A DNA stretch of 5,547 nucleotides from Cyanobacteria bacterium M_surface_7_m2_040 (GCA_016882555.1 VGPQ01000112.1:1-5547), one strand, 5' to 3'. Numbered from the stretch's first letter, positions 1 to 5,547 are shown. Notes: generated by a model from the letters alone, not told the origin. Numbers and translations are program-made.

Positions 1-12
1 ACTGATTGACCC

Positions 13-1230
13 ATGGCGCACCATCAGGTTCTCGTGGTCGGCGGCGGCGCCGCCGGCATCACGGTTGCAGCCCAGTTGCGCCGTGCTCGTGCCGGGCTCG
101 ATGTGGCGATCCTGGAGCCCTCGGCCGAGCACTGGTATCAGCCCGGCTGGACCCTGGTGGGTGCTGGGGTCTTTTCCCTGGAGGACACCCGCCGCACCGA
201 GCGCGACCTGATCCCCAGCGGCGTCACCTGGATCCAGGAGGCCGCGGCAGGCTTCGATCCCGACCACAACCGGGTCACCACCAGCGCTGGTCAGACCATC
301 AGCTACGACGTGTTGATCGTGGCCACGGGATTTGTGCTGGCCTGGGACACGATCAAGGGGTTAAGCGCCGCCCTGGGCAGCGGCGGTGTGTGCAGCAACT
401 ACAGCAAGGAGTTCGCCCCCTACACCTGGGAGGCGATTCAGGCCTTCAAAGGCGGCAACGCCGTGTTCACCTGCGCGCCTATGCCGATCAAATGCCCGGG
501 TGCCCCGCAGAAGATCGCCTACCTGGCCGACGACGCCTTCAAGCAGCGGCGGCTGGCGGCCAAGGTGATTTATGCGACCGCCACCCCGGGCATCTTTGGT
601 GTGCCGGTGTATGCGGCGCCGCTGCGCGAGGTGGTGGCCCGCAAGGGCATCGATGCCCGCTACAACCATGTGCTCACCGAGGTCAGGGCCGACACCAAGG
701 AGGCGGTGTTCAAGGTCACCGAAGGCGAGACCAGCCGCGAGGAGGTGATTGCCTACGACCTGCTGCACGTCACCCCGCCCATGGCTCCGCCCGCCGTGGT
801 GGCTGACAGTCCCCTGGCCAACGCTTCCGGCTTTGTGGAGGTCGACCAGTACAGCCTGCAGCACGTGCGCTACCCGAACGTGTTCTCCCTGGGTGATGTC
901 AGCGGCATGCCCAACTCCAAGACCGCCGCTGCCGTGCGCGGCCAGGCGCCGGTGCTGGTGGCCAACCTGCTGGCCCACCTCGAGGCCAGGGCGCCGGAGG
1001 CGGCCTACGACGGCTACAGCTGCTGCCCGCTGATCACCGGCTACGGCAAAACGATCATGGCCGAGTTCAATTACAAGCAGGAAGCCACGCCGTCATTCCC
1101 CCTCGATCCCACCAAGGAGCGCTGGAGCATGTGGTTCGTCAAGCGCAAGATCCTGCCGTCGCTCTACTGGAACCGCATGCTCACCGGCGCCCAGCATGAG
1201 CGCCGTTTTGTGCCGGGGGTCAGCCGCTGA
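13..1230 (+). CDS. sqr: Type II sulfide:quinone oxidoreductase
   Basis: This is a 405-residue FAD flavoprotein predicted to oxidise sulfide and pass electrons to membrane quinone, at the cytoplasmic face of a membrane. The N-terminal Rossmann motif VVGGGAAG spans residues 8-15, the ATG motif is at 104-106, and the C-terminal FAD motif NVFSLGD ends at D295. Both redox cysteines of the type II (human SQOR-like) group are present: C161 in KCPGAPQK and C338 in GYSCCPL. Other shared stretches are LHVTPPM, SKTAAAV and the C-terminal FPLDPTKERWSM/LYWNRML region, expected to help contact membrane and quinone. The ATG at 13 is preceded by an in-frame stop at 7-9, so the start is fixed, although I see no clear Shine-Dalgarno. 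An extra cysteine, C127, lies where type I enzymes carry their FAD-linked cysteine. Family assignment is strong; sulfide as the physiological substrate is inferred from the family. The gene converges on the acetate kinase gene and overlaps its end. Confidence 0.93.
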   Translation: MAHHQVLVVGGGAAGITVAAQLRRARAGLDVAILEPSAEHWYQPGWTLVGAGVFSLEDTRRTERDLIPSGVTWIQEAAAGFDPDHNRVTTSAGQTISYDVLIVATGFVLAWDTIKGLSAALGSGGVCSNYSKEFAPYTWEAIQAFKGGNAVFTCAPMPIKCPGAPQKIAYLADDAFKQRRLAAKVIYATATPGIFGVPVYAAPLREVVARKGIDARYNHVLTEVRADTKEAVFKVTEGETSREEVIAYDLLHVTPPMAPPAVVADSPLANASGFVEVDQYSLQHVRYPNVFSLGDVSGMPNSKTAAAVRGQAPVLVANLLAHLEARAPEAAYDGYSCCPLITGYGKTIMAEFNYKQEATPSFPLDPTKERWSMWFVKRKILPSLYWNRMLTGAQHERRFVPGVSR

Positions 1231-2341
1231 GCCCGCTGGCCGCTAGGCATTGGCGGGCAATCTGACCCTCCTCATCGGCCGGGATCTGCAGCAGCCGGAA
1301 CGGCCCCAGCCACTGCAGTTCGCTGTGCAGGGCGTGGGCCAGCAGCTCGTCGTTCTGGCCGATGCCGCCCGTCAGGGCGATCACATCGACTCCACGCAGC
1401 ACCGCCGCCATGGCACCGATGCCTTCGATCAGCCGCGCCGTGAACACGTCGATCGCCAGTTGCGCTCTGGCATGCCCTGCGGCCGCGGCCTGGCGCAGCT
1501 GCTGCATGTCGCCGCTGAGGTCTGAGAGCCCCAGCAGGCCGCTGCGGTGGTTGAGCCCGTCGTCGAGCTCGGCTGCGCTGATGCCCTGCTGAAGCAGATG
1601 CAGCAACAGGCCTGGATCCACTGAGCCGCTGCGGGTGCCCATCACCAGACCCTCCAGCGGCGTGAAGCCCATGGTGGTGGCCTGGCTGTGGCCGCCGGAG
1701 ATTGCACACAGCGAGCAACCGGCCCCCAGATGGCAGCTGATCAGCCGCAGCCGGGCCAGCTGCTCATCACTGCTGCCCTCTTCCCGGTGGATGGCCGCCA
1801 CGGTTTCGGCCACATGCTGGTGGTTGAGACCGTGGAAGCCGAAGCGGCGCAGACCCCGTTCGCGCCAGTCGGCTGGCACGGCGTAGGTGTGCTGCGCAGG
1901 CGGCAGGGTGCGGTGAAAGGCCGTGTCAAAACAGGCCCATTGCTCGAGCTGCGGCAGCCGCCCGTGAATCCAGCGCATCAGCTGCAATGCCGGGGCGTTG
2001 TGCAGCGGGGCCAGGGGCACCAGCTGTTCAAGGCCTGCCAGAACTTCGGCATTCACGCGGGAGGGAGCGCTGAACTGCTCGCCGCCATGCACCACCCGAT
2101 GACCCACCAGCTGCAGCGGCTGCTGCGGCGCGGCCAGCAGCGGTGCCAGCCAGCCATCGAGCAGGGCGTCCACGAGCTGGGGTTGCTGCGGTTGCCAGCT
2201 GCGCTGTTCGCTCCACAACCGTGCGAACTGCGTTGCGCCATCGCCCTCTGTGCTGATAGGGCTCAAGAGTTGGACTTTGAGGGTCGAACTGCCGCTGTTG
2301 ATCACCAGCAGCGTTGGCTCCGGGCGAGTGGTCCGTGTCAC
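1220..2341 (-). CDS. ackA: Acetate kinase, divergent active-site residues
   Basis: This 373-residue cytoplasmic enzyme is predicted to interconvert acetate + ATP and acetyl phosphate + ADP, usually partnered with phosphotransacetylase, which is not in this window. Family motifs appear in order: LLVINSGSSTLK (11-22), GHRVVHGGEQF (80-90), FDTAFH (138-143), FGFHG (167-171), CHLGAG (203-208), MGFTPLEG (224-231), MGTRSGSVDP (234-243) and TGGIGQND (324-331). R82, D139 and R237 match conserved catalytic or substrate residues. Three usually conserved positions differ: A207 where HLGN is expected, LN at 172-173 instead of TS, and Q329 where GIGEN is expected. The protein is shorter than the usual ~400 residues, mainly near the C-terminus after GIGQND. 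The start is GTG at 2341; no other ATG, GTG or TTG lies in frame before the upstream stop. Its last 11 bases overlap the oppositely oriented oxidoreductase gene. Family membership is clear; full activity is less certain because of the substitutions. Confidence 0.93.
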   Translation of the reverse strand: MTRTTRPEPTLLVINSGSSTLKVQLLSPISTEGDGATQFARLWSEQRSWQPQQPQLVDALLDGWLAPLLAAPQQPLQLVGHRVVHGGEQFSAPSRVNAEVLAGLEQLVPLAPLHNAPALQLMRWIHGRLPQLEQWACFDTAFHRTLPPAQHTYAVPADWRERGLRRFGFHGLNHQHVAETVAAIHREEGSSDEQLARLRLISCHLGAGCSLCAISGGHSQATTMGFTPLEGLVMGTRSGSVDPGLLLHLLQQGISAAELDDGLNHRSGLLGLSDLSGDMQQLRQAAAAGHARAQLAIDVFTARLIEGIGAMAAVLRGVDVIALTGGIGQNDELLAHALHSELQWLGPFRLLQIPADEEGQIARQCLAASGLSG

Positions 2342-2378
2342 GCAACTGGCCTGTCGTCTTGCATGCTCCCACCCTGCA

Positions 2379-2396
2379 GGAGCTGTACGGAGCTGT
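2379..2396. repeat. Two direct copies of GGAGCTGT, 10-base period
   Basis: GGAGCTGT occurs at 2379-2386 and again at 2389-2396, so the copies are one helical turn apart. They lie about 40-55 bases upstream of the acetate kinase start, between that gene and the DUF7219-type gene. The repeat is seen directly. A role as a regulator binding site is only a possibility. Confidence 0.4.
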
Positions 2397-2400
2397 CAGC

Positions 2401-2423
2401 CTCCGGCTGATGATTCGCCGGAG
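2401..2423 (-). other. Hairpin after the DUF7219-type gene
   Basis: CTCCGGC (2401-2407) and GCCGGAG (2417-2423) form a perfect 7-bp stem with a 9-base loop. The hairpin lies 9 bases beyond the stop codon of the minus-strand DUF7219-type gene and before the acetate kinase gene. No T-tract follows it on either strand, so it is not a classical intrinsic terminator. It could be a weak terminator, an RNA-processing site or a stabilising 3' end. Confidence 0.35.
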
Positions 2424-2432
2424 CGTGGCTGC

Positions 2433-2636
2433 TCAGCGCAGCAGGGTGCCCTTGCTTTCCTTCAACTCCTTCCAGATCTTGCGGATCTCGGTGTAGGCCT
2501 GTTCCTGGCTGATCTTGCCGTTGCTCTGCAAACCGACGATTAGTCCCACCCGATCGGCAAAGCTCTCGAGGTTCTGGTGGAACACCAGCCGCTGGGGACT
2601 CCAGTCCTCCCCCCGGTAGCTGGAGTGGGATTCCAT
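2433..2636 (-). CDS. Small DUF7219-type conserved cyanobacterial protein
   Basis: This predicted 67-residue soluble protein has no signal peptide or membrane segment. The core runs from SYRGEDWSPQRLVFHQNL, through SFADRVGLIVGLQSNGKIS, to a basic helix with EIRKIWKELKESK. This resembles, from memory, short cyanobacterial proteins with a Y-x-G-x-x-x-P-E-N-L-x-F-N-x-N-L pattern followed by an A-Y-x-x-I-K-x-L-W-K-x-L-K tail (DUF7219). Function is unknown. I chose the ATG at 2636 because the recognisable family core begins directly after it. The frame stays open upstream to a TTG at 2732, which would give 99 residues with a Pro/Asp-rich N-terminal extension. Neither start has a good Shine-Dalgarno sequence. 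The gene is 91 bases upstream of the acetate kinase gene on the same strand and could be co-transcribed with it. Confidence 0.75.
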   Translation of the reverse strand: MESHSSYRGEDWSPQRLVFHQNLESFADRVGLIVGLQSNGKISQEQAYTEIRKIWKELKESKGTLLR

Positions 2637-2866
2637 CGGTGACTGCACCGTTTTCAGTGGGTTGTCGGACCCTGGGTCCGGATCGGGAACGGCTGCCGGA
2701 TGAACCACAGACAGGGGCCTGAATTGCAACAAGCAACACTAAAAAACCATTGGTAAAGGGTGGATTAAATCGACGTATGTCGCGGCGATGTGCTGTGCAT
2801 CACCGCCAGGTGGCGGCGATTGGGCTGCAATAGAACCCAGCATCAATCCATGGCAGCAGGTCCCCC
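2637..2866. other. Divergent intergenic region, likely promoter-bearing
   Basis: This lies between the minus-strand DUF7219-type gene and the plus-strand small gene if the ATG at 2636 is the true start; a TTG start at 2732 would shorten it. The stretch around 2737-2770 is clearly AT-richer than its surroundings and contains a run of six A. On the minus strand it holds a TTTAAT hexamer (2769-2764) that could be a -10 element, but no convincing -35 is visible at the right distance. A GC hairpin sits at 2799-2820. No other gene is visible here. Confidence 0.4.
2799..2820. other. Imperfect 22-bp palindrome / short GC hairpin
   Basis: ATC-A-CCGCC-AGGT-GGCGG-C-GAT forms a palindrome with a single A/C mismatch. 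The inner stem is CCGCC (2803-2807) against GGCGG (2812-2816). It lies about 46 bases before the ATG at 2867. No T-tract follows, so a terminator is unlikely. It could be an operator or a 5'-leader hairpin. Confidence 0.3.
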
Positions 2867-3065
2867 ATGCCAGCGTTTCAGAAAACCTGGGTTGGCGGCG
2901 TGTTGGGCTGCCTGATGCTTCAAAAGCACCTACCGCCTGGTTGAATCGAAGTTGTACCGCCATGTGCTGGGCAGCGCCTTCAGCGGTGAGCTCACACCCG
3001 GCATGAGTCTGGGCGTGGCCCTGCAGCGCAGCCTTGAGCAAACCAAGCAGCCCCAGTTCCGCTGA
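2867..3065 (+). pseudogene. Unrecognised small gene, apparently frameshifted
   Basis: I do not recognise this family. An ATG at 2867 opens a frame reading MPAFQKTWVGGVLGCLMLQ and stops at 2942-2944. A second frame, open from 2916, reads on through TYRLVESKLYRHVLGSAFSG and ends in SLEQTKQPQFR at the TGA at 3063-3065. Its codons end in G or C in roughly 80% of cases (37 of 45 counted), like the real genes here. Removing one A from the AAAA run at 2922-2925 (in CTTCAAAAGCACC) joins the frames into a continuous protein of about 65 residues. The joined N-terminus contains a short hydrophobic stretch (WVGGVLGCLML) that might be a membrane segment. The 3' end overlaps the annotated CHAD start by 32 bases, suggesting a shared transcript. 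It could be a decayed gene, a sequencing indel or, less likely, programmed frameshifting. Confidence 0.5.
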
Positions 3066-4068
3066 GCGTCGTTTGAGCAGCGTGGTGCTGCTCAGCAACG
3101 GCGACGTCGTGATCCACCTGCTCGAGCGGCAGGTGCGGGCCCTGGTGCAGTGGCACGGGCCGGTCCTGGCCAACCGCGATCCGGAGGCCCTGCACCAGAT
3201 GCGGGTGGCGATGCGTCGGCTGCAAGTCACCCTGCAGCAGTTTGCGCCGCTGCTGCAGCTTCCGCCCCAGCTGGAGCGGCGGCGCCTGGCCAAGACCGCG
3301 CGGCGGCTGGGCCTGGCCCGCGACCTTGATGTGTTGAACGCGCGCCTGCATGAGCAGCTGCTTCCCCAGCTGCCCCCCCAGGAGCTGGCGTTGCTCAAGC
3401 CGGTGCTCAAACAGCTCCGGCGCGAGCGCCTGCAGGCCCATGGGCAGGTGGTGGAGCAGCTCAATGGTGGTGCCTACCTGGGCTGGCTGGCCCAGATGCA
3501 GCGCTGGCTGCGCAAGCCGGCCTTCACGCCCCTGGCCCAGCAGCCCCTGGCCGATGCCCTGGTGCAATGGCAGCTCGGCTGGATGGCGGAGCTGTACCTG
3601 CATCCGGCCTGGGGCCTGGATCGATGGACCAAAGACAGCCAGCGCGAGCAGCTTCACGACCTGCGCAAGCAGATCAAACTGGCTCGCTACCAGCTCGACA
3701 ACTGCAAACCCCTGCTGGGACGCCGCTGCCGCCGGCAGCTGGGCCAGTTCAAGCAGATGCAGGAGCTGCTGGGCGAGCTCAATGACCTGCAGGTGCTGCA
3801 GCGGGCCATCGCCGACCAGCTGCACGGCTCACTGGCCGCCGATCTGCCCCGGCTTGATGGGCTGCTGCAGCAGCAACAGGCCCAGTGCTGGCAAGCCTGG
3901 CGCCTGCTGGCCGTGAGCCAGGGTCGCCTGGCCACGGGGCAGCAGCTGCTGGGGGCCCTGCGCCACGACCGCCGCCAAGCCCTGTTGCAACGCCGTGCAC
4001 GGCTCATGTGCTCTGCGCTACAGCGCGCCGTGTTCTGCGATTGGCGCGCACCCGGCTCGGCCCGATAG
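3034..4068 (+). CDS. CHAD-domain protein, probable polyphosphate binder
   Basis: This is a 344-residue all-helical, Leu/Gln/Arg-rich soluble protein. The CHAD domain fills nearly all of it. The first conserved block, DPEALHQMRVAMRRL, carries H54 with R57, R61 and R62; the second, LHDLRKQIKLARYQLD, carries H208, R211, K215 and R218. These paired His/Arg/Lys blocks in two helical bundles form the basic surface that binds inorganic polyphosphate in characterised CHAD proteins, some of which localise to polyphosphate granules. No CYTH (triphosphatase) domain precedes it, so I infer binding rather than catalysis. The frame is closed upstream by a stop at 3004-3006, making TTG 3034 the earliest start. 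TTG 3073 and GTG 3082 or 3085 are alternatives that would leave the domain intact and avoid overlap with the small upstream gene. No start has a clear Shine-Dalgarno. An intrinsic terminator follows the stop by 9 bases. Confidence 0.88.
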   Translation: MSKPSSPSSAERRLSSVVLLSNGDVVIHLLERQVRALVQWHGPVLANRDPEALHQMRVAMRRLQVTLQQFAPLLQLPPQLERRRLAKTARRLGLARDLDVLNARLHEQLLPQLPPQELALLKPVLKQLRRERLQAHGQVVEQLNGGAYLGWLAQMQRWLRKPAFTPLAQQPLADALVQWQLGWMAELYLHPAWGLDRWTKDSQREQLHDLRKQIKLARYQLDNCKPLLGRRCRRQLGQFKQMQELLGELNDLQVLQRAIADQLHGSLAADLPRLDGLLQQQQAQCWQAWRLLAVSQGRLATGQQLLGALRHDRRQALLQRRARLMCSALQRAVFCDWRAPGSAR

Positions 4069-4077
4069 GTTCCGGCC

Positions 4078-4101
4078 AAATCTCCTGTCTGGAGATTTTT
4101 T
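4078..4101 (+). terminator. Intrinsic terminator between CHAD gene and porin
   Basis: AAATCTCC (4078-4085) pairs perfectly with GGAGATTT (4091-4098) around the 5-base loop TGTCT, giving an 8-bp stem. A run of six T occupies 4096-4101, followed by CCTTT. This is a standard Rho-independent layout. It ends 20 bases before the porin ATG, so it either ends the CHAD transcript or also acts in the porin leader. Confidence 0.75.
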
Positions 4102-4112
4102 CCTTTCGGTGT

Positions 4113-4117
4113 GAGGA
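4113..4117 (+). promoter_or_regulatory. Shine-Dalgarno sequence of the porin gene
   Basis: GAGGA lies 4 bases before the ATG at 4122. It is the clearest ribosome-binding site in the window and fixes the porin start just upstream of a typical signal peptide. Confidence 0.65.
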
Positions 4118-4121
4118 CCCG

Positions 4122-5547
4122 ATGAAATTGTTCAAGCAACTGCTTGTTGCGCCCGCAGCCCTTGGCTTGGTGGCTCCCATGGCCGTCTCGGCCCAGGAGG
4201 TGGCCTCGCTGAACGGCATGTCGGCCGTCAACGAGTACATGAACCAACAGGACATTGACCGCTTCCGCGCCTGGGAATCGAAGAACCAGGTGACCAGCGT
4301 CACCCAGTTCTCCGATGTGCAGCCCACCGATTGGGCCTATCAGGCACTGAGCAACCTGATCGAGAAGTACGGCTGCGTGGCCGGCTATCCCAACGGCACC
4401 TTCAAGGGCGGCAACCCCCTGAGCCGCTACGAAGCCGCTGCCCTGCTCAACGCCTGCCTGGAGCGCGTCACCGAGCAGACCGACGAACTGCAGCGCCTGC
4501 TGACCGAGTTCCAAGGCGAGCTGACCGTGCTGCGCGGCCGCGTCGACGGCCTCGAGAAGAAGGTCGGCAAGCTGGAGGCCATGCAGTTCTCCACCACCAC
4601 CAAGCTTCAGGGTGAAGCCACGATGGTGTTGGGTGGAGTCGGTTACCCAAGTAACTCCTACAACACCAACAATGTCTTGAATGCAGGTCGCTCATCGGCT
4701 GCAACTGCAACCAATGCGGTCAGCTTTAATTATGACCTGCGTCTTAATTTCACGACTAGCTGGACCGGTAAGGATCTGCTCTACACCCGACTGCGTAGCG
4801 GCAACTTTGGGGGCAGTGCTTTTAATGGTACCCCCGTCGGCATGGCCCAACTTGACAAGGCATTCGGTGGGGATCTTGCTGGCACGACAGCGGGTAGCAA
4901 CAGTGCCAATAACGTTGCTCAGTTGGACCGTCTGTACTACCGCTTCCCTGTTGGCAAGGAGTTCGCCGTAACGATCGGTCCCCGTGTGAGAAATACGGAG
5001 ATGATCGCTTTCCGCCCCCAGGCTTACAACGCTGACATTCTTGATTTCTTTACTTTAGCTGGCGCCCCTGGTGCTTACAATAAAGCAACAGGCGGGGGGT
5101 TTGGCGTCACTTGGAGGCAGACCGTGCCCAAGGGTCAGCCTTATCTGACAGCTTCTGCTAACTATGTGTCTCAGAACTCTCAGAATGGTGACCCTGGGGC
5201 TGGCGGTATGTTCAGCTCCAATGGTGCCAGCAATGTGACCGTACAGTTCGGTGGTCGCGGTGCTAATTGGGGTGTTGCTGCACTGTATCGATACGGAACC
5301 TGTGGGACTAACCTTCGCCGCGGGACTCCTATGGCGACTGCAGCAGAGCTTTGTAATTCGGCTTTGGCGAATAACAATGCCTCTAGTAACTCGTTGGGTC
5401 TTGGTGCCTATTGGGAGCCCAAGAAATCAGGCTGGATTCCCTCTGTCAGTCTAGGGTGGGGCTACAGCGGACTTTCACAAAGCGGTGTTATTCTTCCCAA
5501 TGTCGCCGCAAACCGCTCTGCAGCTGCAGGACCAAATGGTGTGACAT
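4122..5547 (+). CDS. Iron-uptake (Som-type) outer-membrane porin, 3' incomplete
   Basis: The first 475 residues are present and the frame runs off the window end without a stop; family members are usually somewhat over 500 residues. A Sec signal peptide (residues 1-24) has a basic start, a hydrophobic core and an AVSA|QE cleavage site. One SLH domain covers about 62-116, with QFSDVQPTDWAYQAL and GYPNGTFKGG followed by SRYEAAALLNACL; it is expected to tether the protein to the peptidoglycan layer. A heptad-like coiled coil with many Glu and Leu residues follows (about 117-154). From about 155 onward the sequence is a Gly/Asn/Ser-rich OprB-like beta-barrel with alternating strands. Members of this family carry ions, including iron, across the cyanobacterial outer membrane; the substrate here is inferred. 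Base composition falls sharply in the barrel part. Two cysteines (C394, C411) lie in one probable surface loop. The gene follows a terminator by 20 bases. Confidence 0.92.
   Translation, partial: MKLFKQLLVAPAALGLVAPMAVSAQEVASLNGMSAVNEYMNQQDIDRFRAWESKNQVTSVTQFSDVQPTDWAYQALSNLIEKYGCVAGYPNGTFKGGNPLSRYEAAALLNACLERVTEQTDELQRLLTEFQGELTVLRGRVDGLEKKVGKLEAMQFSTTTKLQGEATMVLGGVGYPSNSYNTNNVLNAGRSSAATATNAVSFNYDLRLNFTTSWTGKDLLYTRLRSGNFGGSAFNGTPVGMAQLDKAFGGDLAGTTAGSNSANNVAQLDRLYYRFPVGKEFAVTIGPRVRNTEMIAFRPQAYNADILDFFTLAGAPGAYNKATGGGFGVTWRQTVPKGQPYLTASANYVSQNSQNGDPGAGGMFSSNGASNVTVQFGGRGANWGVAALYRYGTCGTNLRRGTPMATAAELCNSALANNNASSNSLGLGAYWEPKKSGWIPSVSLGWGYSGLSQSGVILPNVAANRSAAAGPNGVT

Noticed and set aside
6..806. 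266-residue open frame in another frame over the oxidoreductase
   Set aside because: Composition is dominated by Arg, Gly, Pro and His, as expected for an out-of-frame reading of GC-rich DNA, and the overlapping frame is a clear oxidoreductase.
1688..2410. 240-residue plus-strand frame opposite the acetate kinase
   Set aside because: Antisense shadow; the minus strand carries all the kinase motifs in order and this frame shows no recognisable domain.
2338..2739. 133-residue minus-strand frame across the DUF7219-type gene
   Set aside because: It is the shifted reading of the small conserved gene, with Pro/Gly/Arg-rich content and no motif. Only its last eight codons are noted, as a possible leader ORF.
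2788..3006. 72-residue plus-strand frame across the small broken gene
   Set aside because: It is a third frame with Cys/Pro/Ser/Trp-rich content; the two other frames give better coding composition and a sensible joined protein.
2992..3825. 277-residue minus-strand frame opposite the CHAD gene
   Set aside because: Leu/Gln/His-rich antisense of a CTG/CAG-rich gene, with no domain; the plus strand has both CHAD motif blocks.
4041..4069. TTGGCG-17-GATAGG as a porin promoter
   Set aside because: The -10 matches consensus at only three positions, so it is mentioned as a candidate but not listed as a feature.
1..5547. A new multi-gene defence, mobile or biosynthetic system
   Set aside because: Most genes fall in known housekeeping or transport families, strands are mixed, and there are no terminal repeats, integrases, transposases or repeat arrays.

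Overview
The window looks like chromosomal DNA from a high-GC unicellular cyanobacterium of the Cyanobium/Synechococcus type. The strongest reason is the last gene, a porin with a signal peptide, one SLH domain, a coiled coil and a beta-barrel, which is the cyanobacterial iron-uptake porin (Som) architecture. A small DUF7219-type protein, a family I know from cyanobacteria, supports this. Codon third positions are GC-rich in most genes, which also explains the many long antisense shadow frames. I see no mobile element, tRNA, rRNA or CRISPR array.

Layout. Positions 13-1230 (+) encode a type II sulfide:quinone oxidoreductase. It converges on an acetate kinase at 1220-2341 (-), and the two genes overlap by 11 bases at their stops. 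Upstream of the kinase on the same strand is the small DUF7219-type gene (2433-2636), followed by an AT-richer divergent intergenic region (about 2637-2866). On the plus strand come a short unrecognised gene that appears broken by a one-base shift (2867-3065), a CHAD-domain protein probably binding polyphosphate (3034-4068), an intrinsic terminator (4078-4101) and the porin (4122 to the window end, incomplete).

The genes do not form an obvious single pathway. Sulfide oxidation into the quinone pool, acetyl-phosphate/acetate interconversion, polyphosphate binding and outer-membrane ion uptake all belong to energy, phosphorus and nutrient handling, but the operon structure does not tie them together. 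The kinase and DUF7219 gene could be co-transcribed, as could the small broken gene and the CHAD gene. The porin sits only 20 bases after a terminator, so its promoter is either upstream of that terminator or not recognisable.

I found no convincing new multi-gene system. The points most worth a second look are the one-base frame disruption in the small gene, three unusual residues at conserved active-site positions of the acetate kinase, the terminator in the porin leader, and a sharp composition change inside the porin where the barrel begins.
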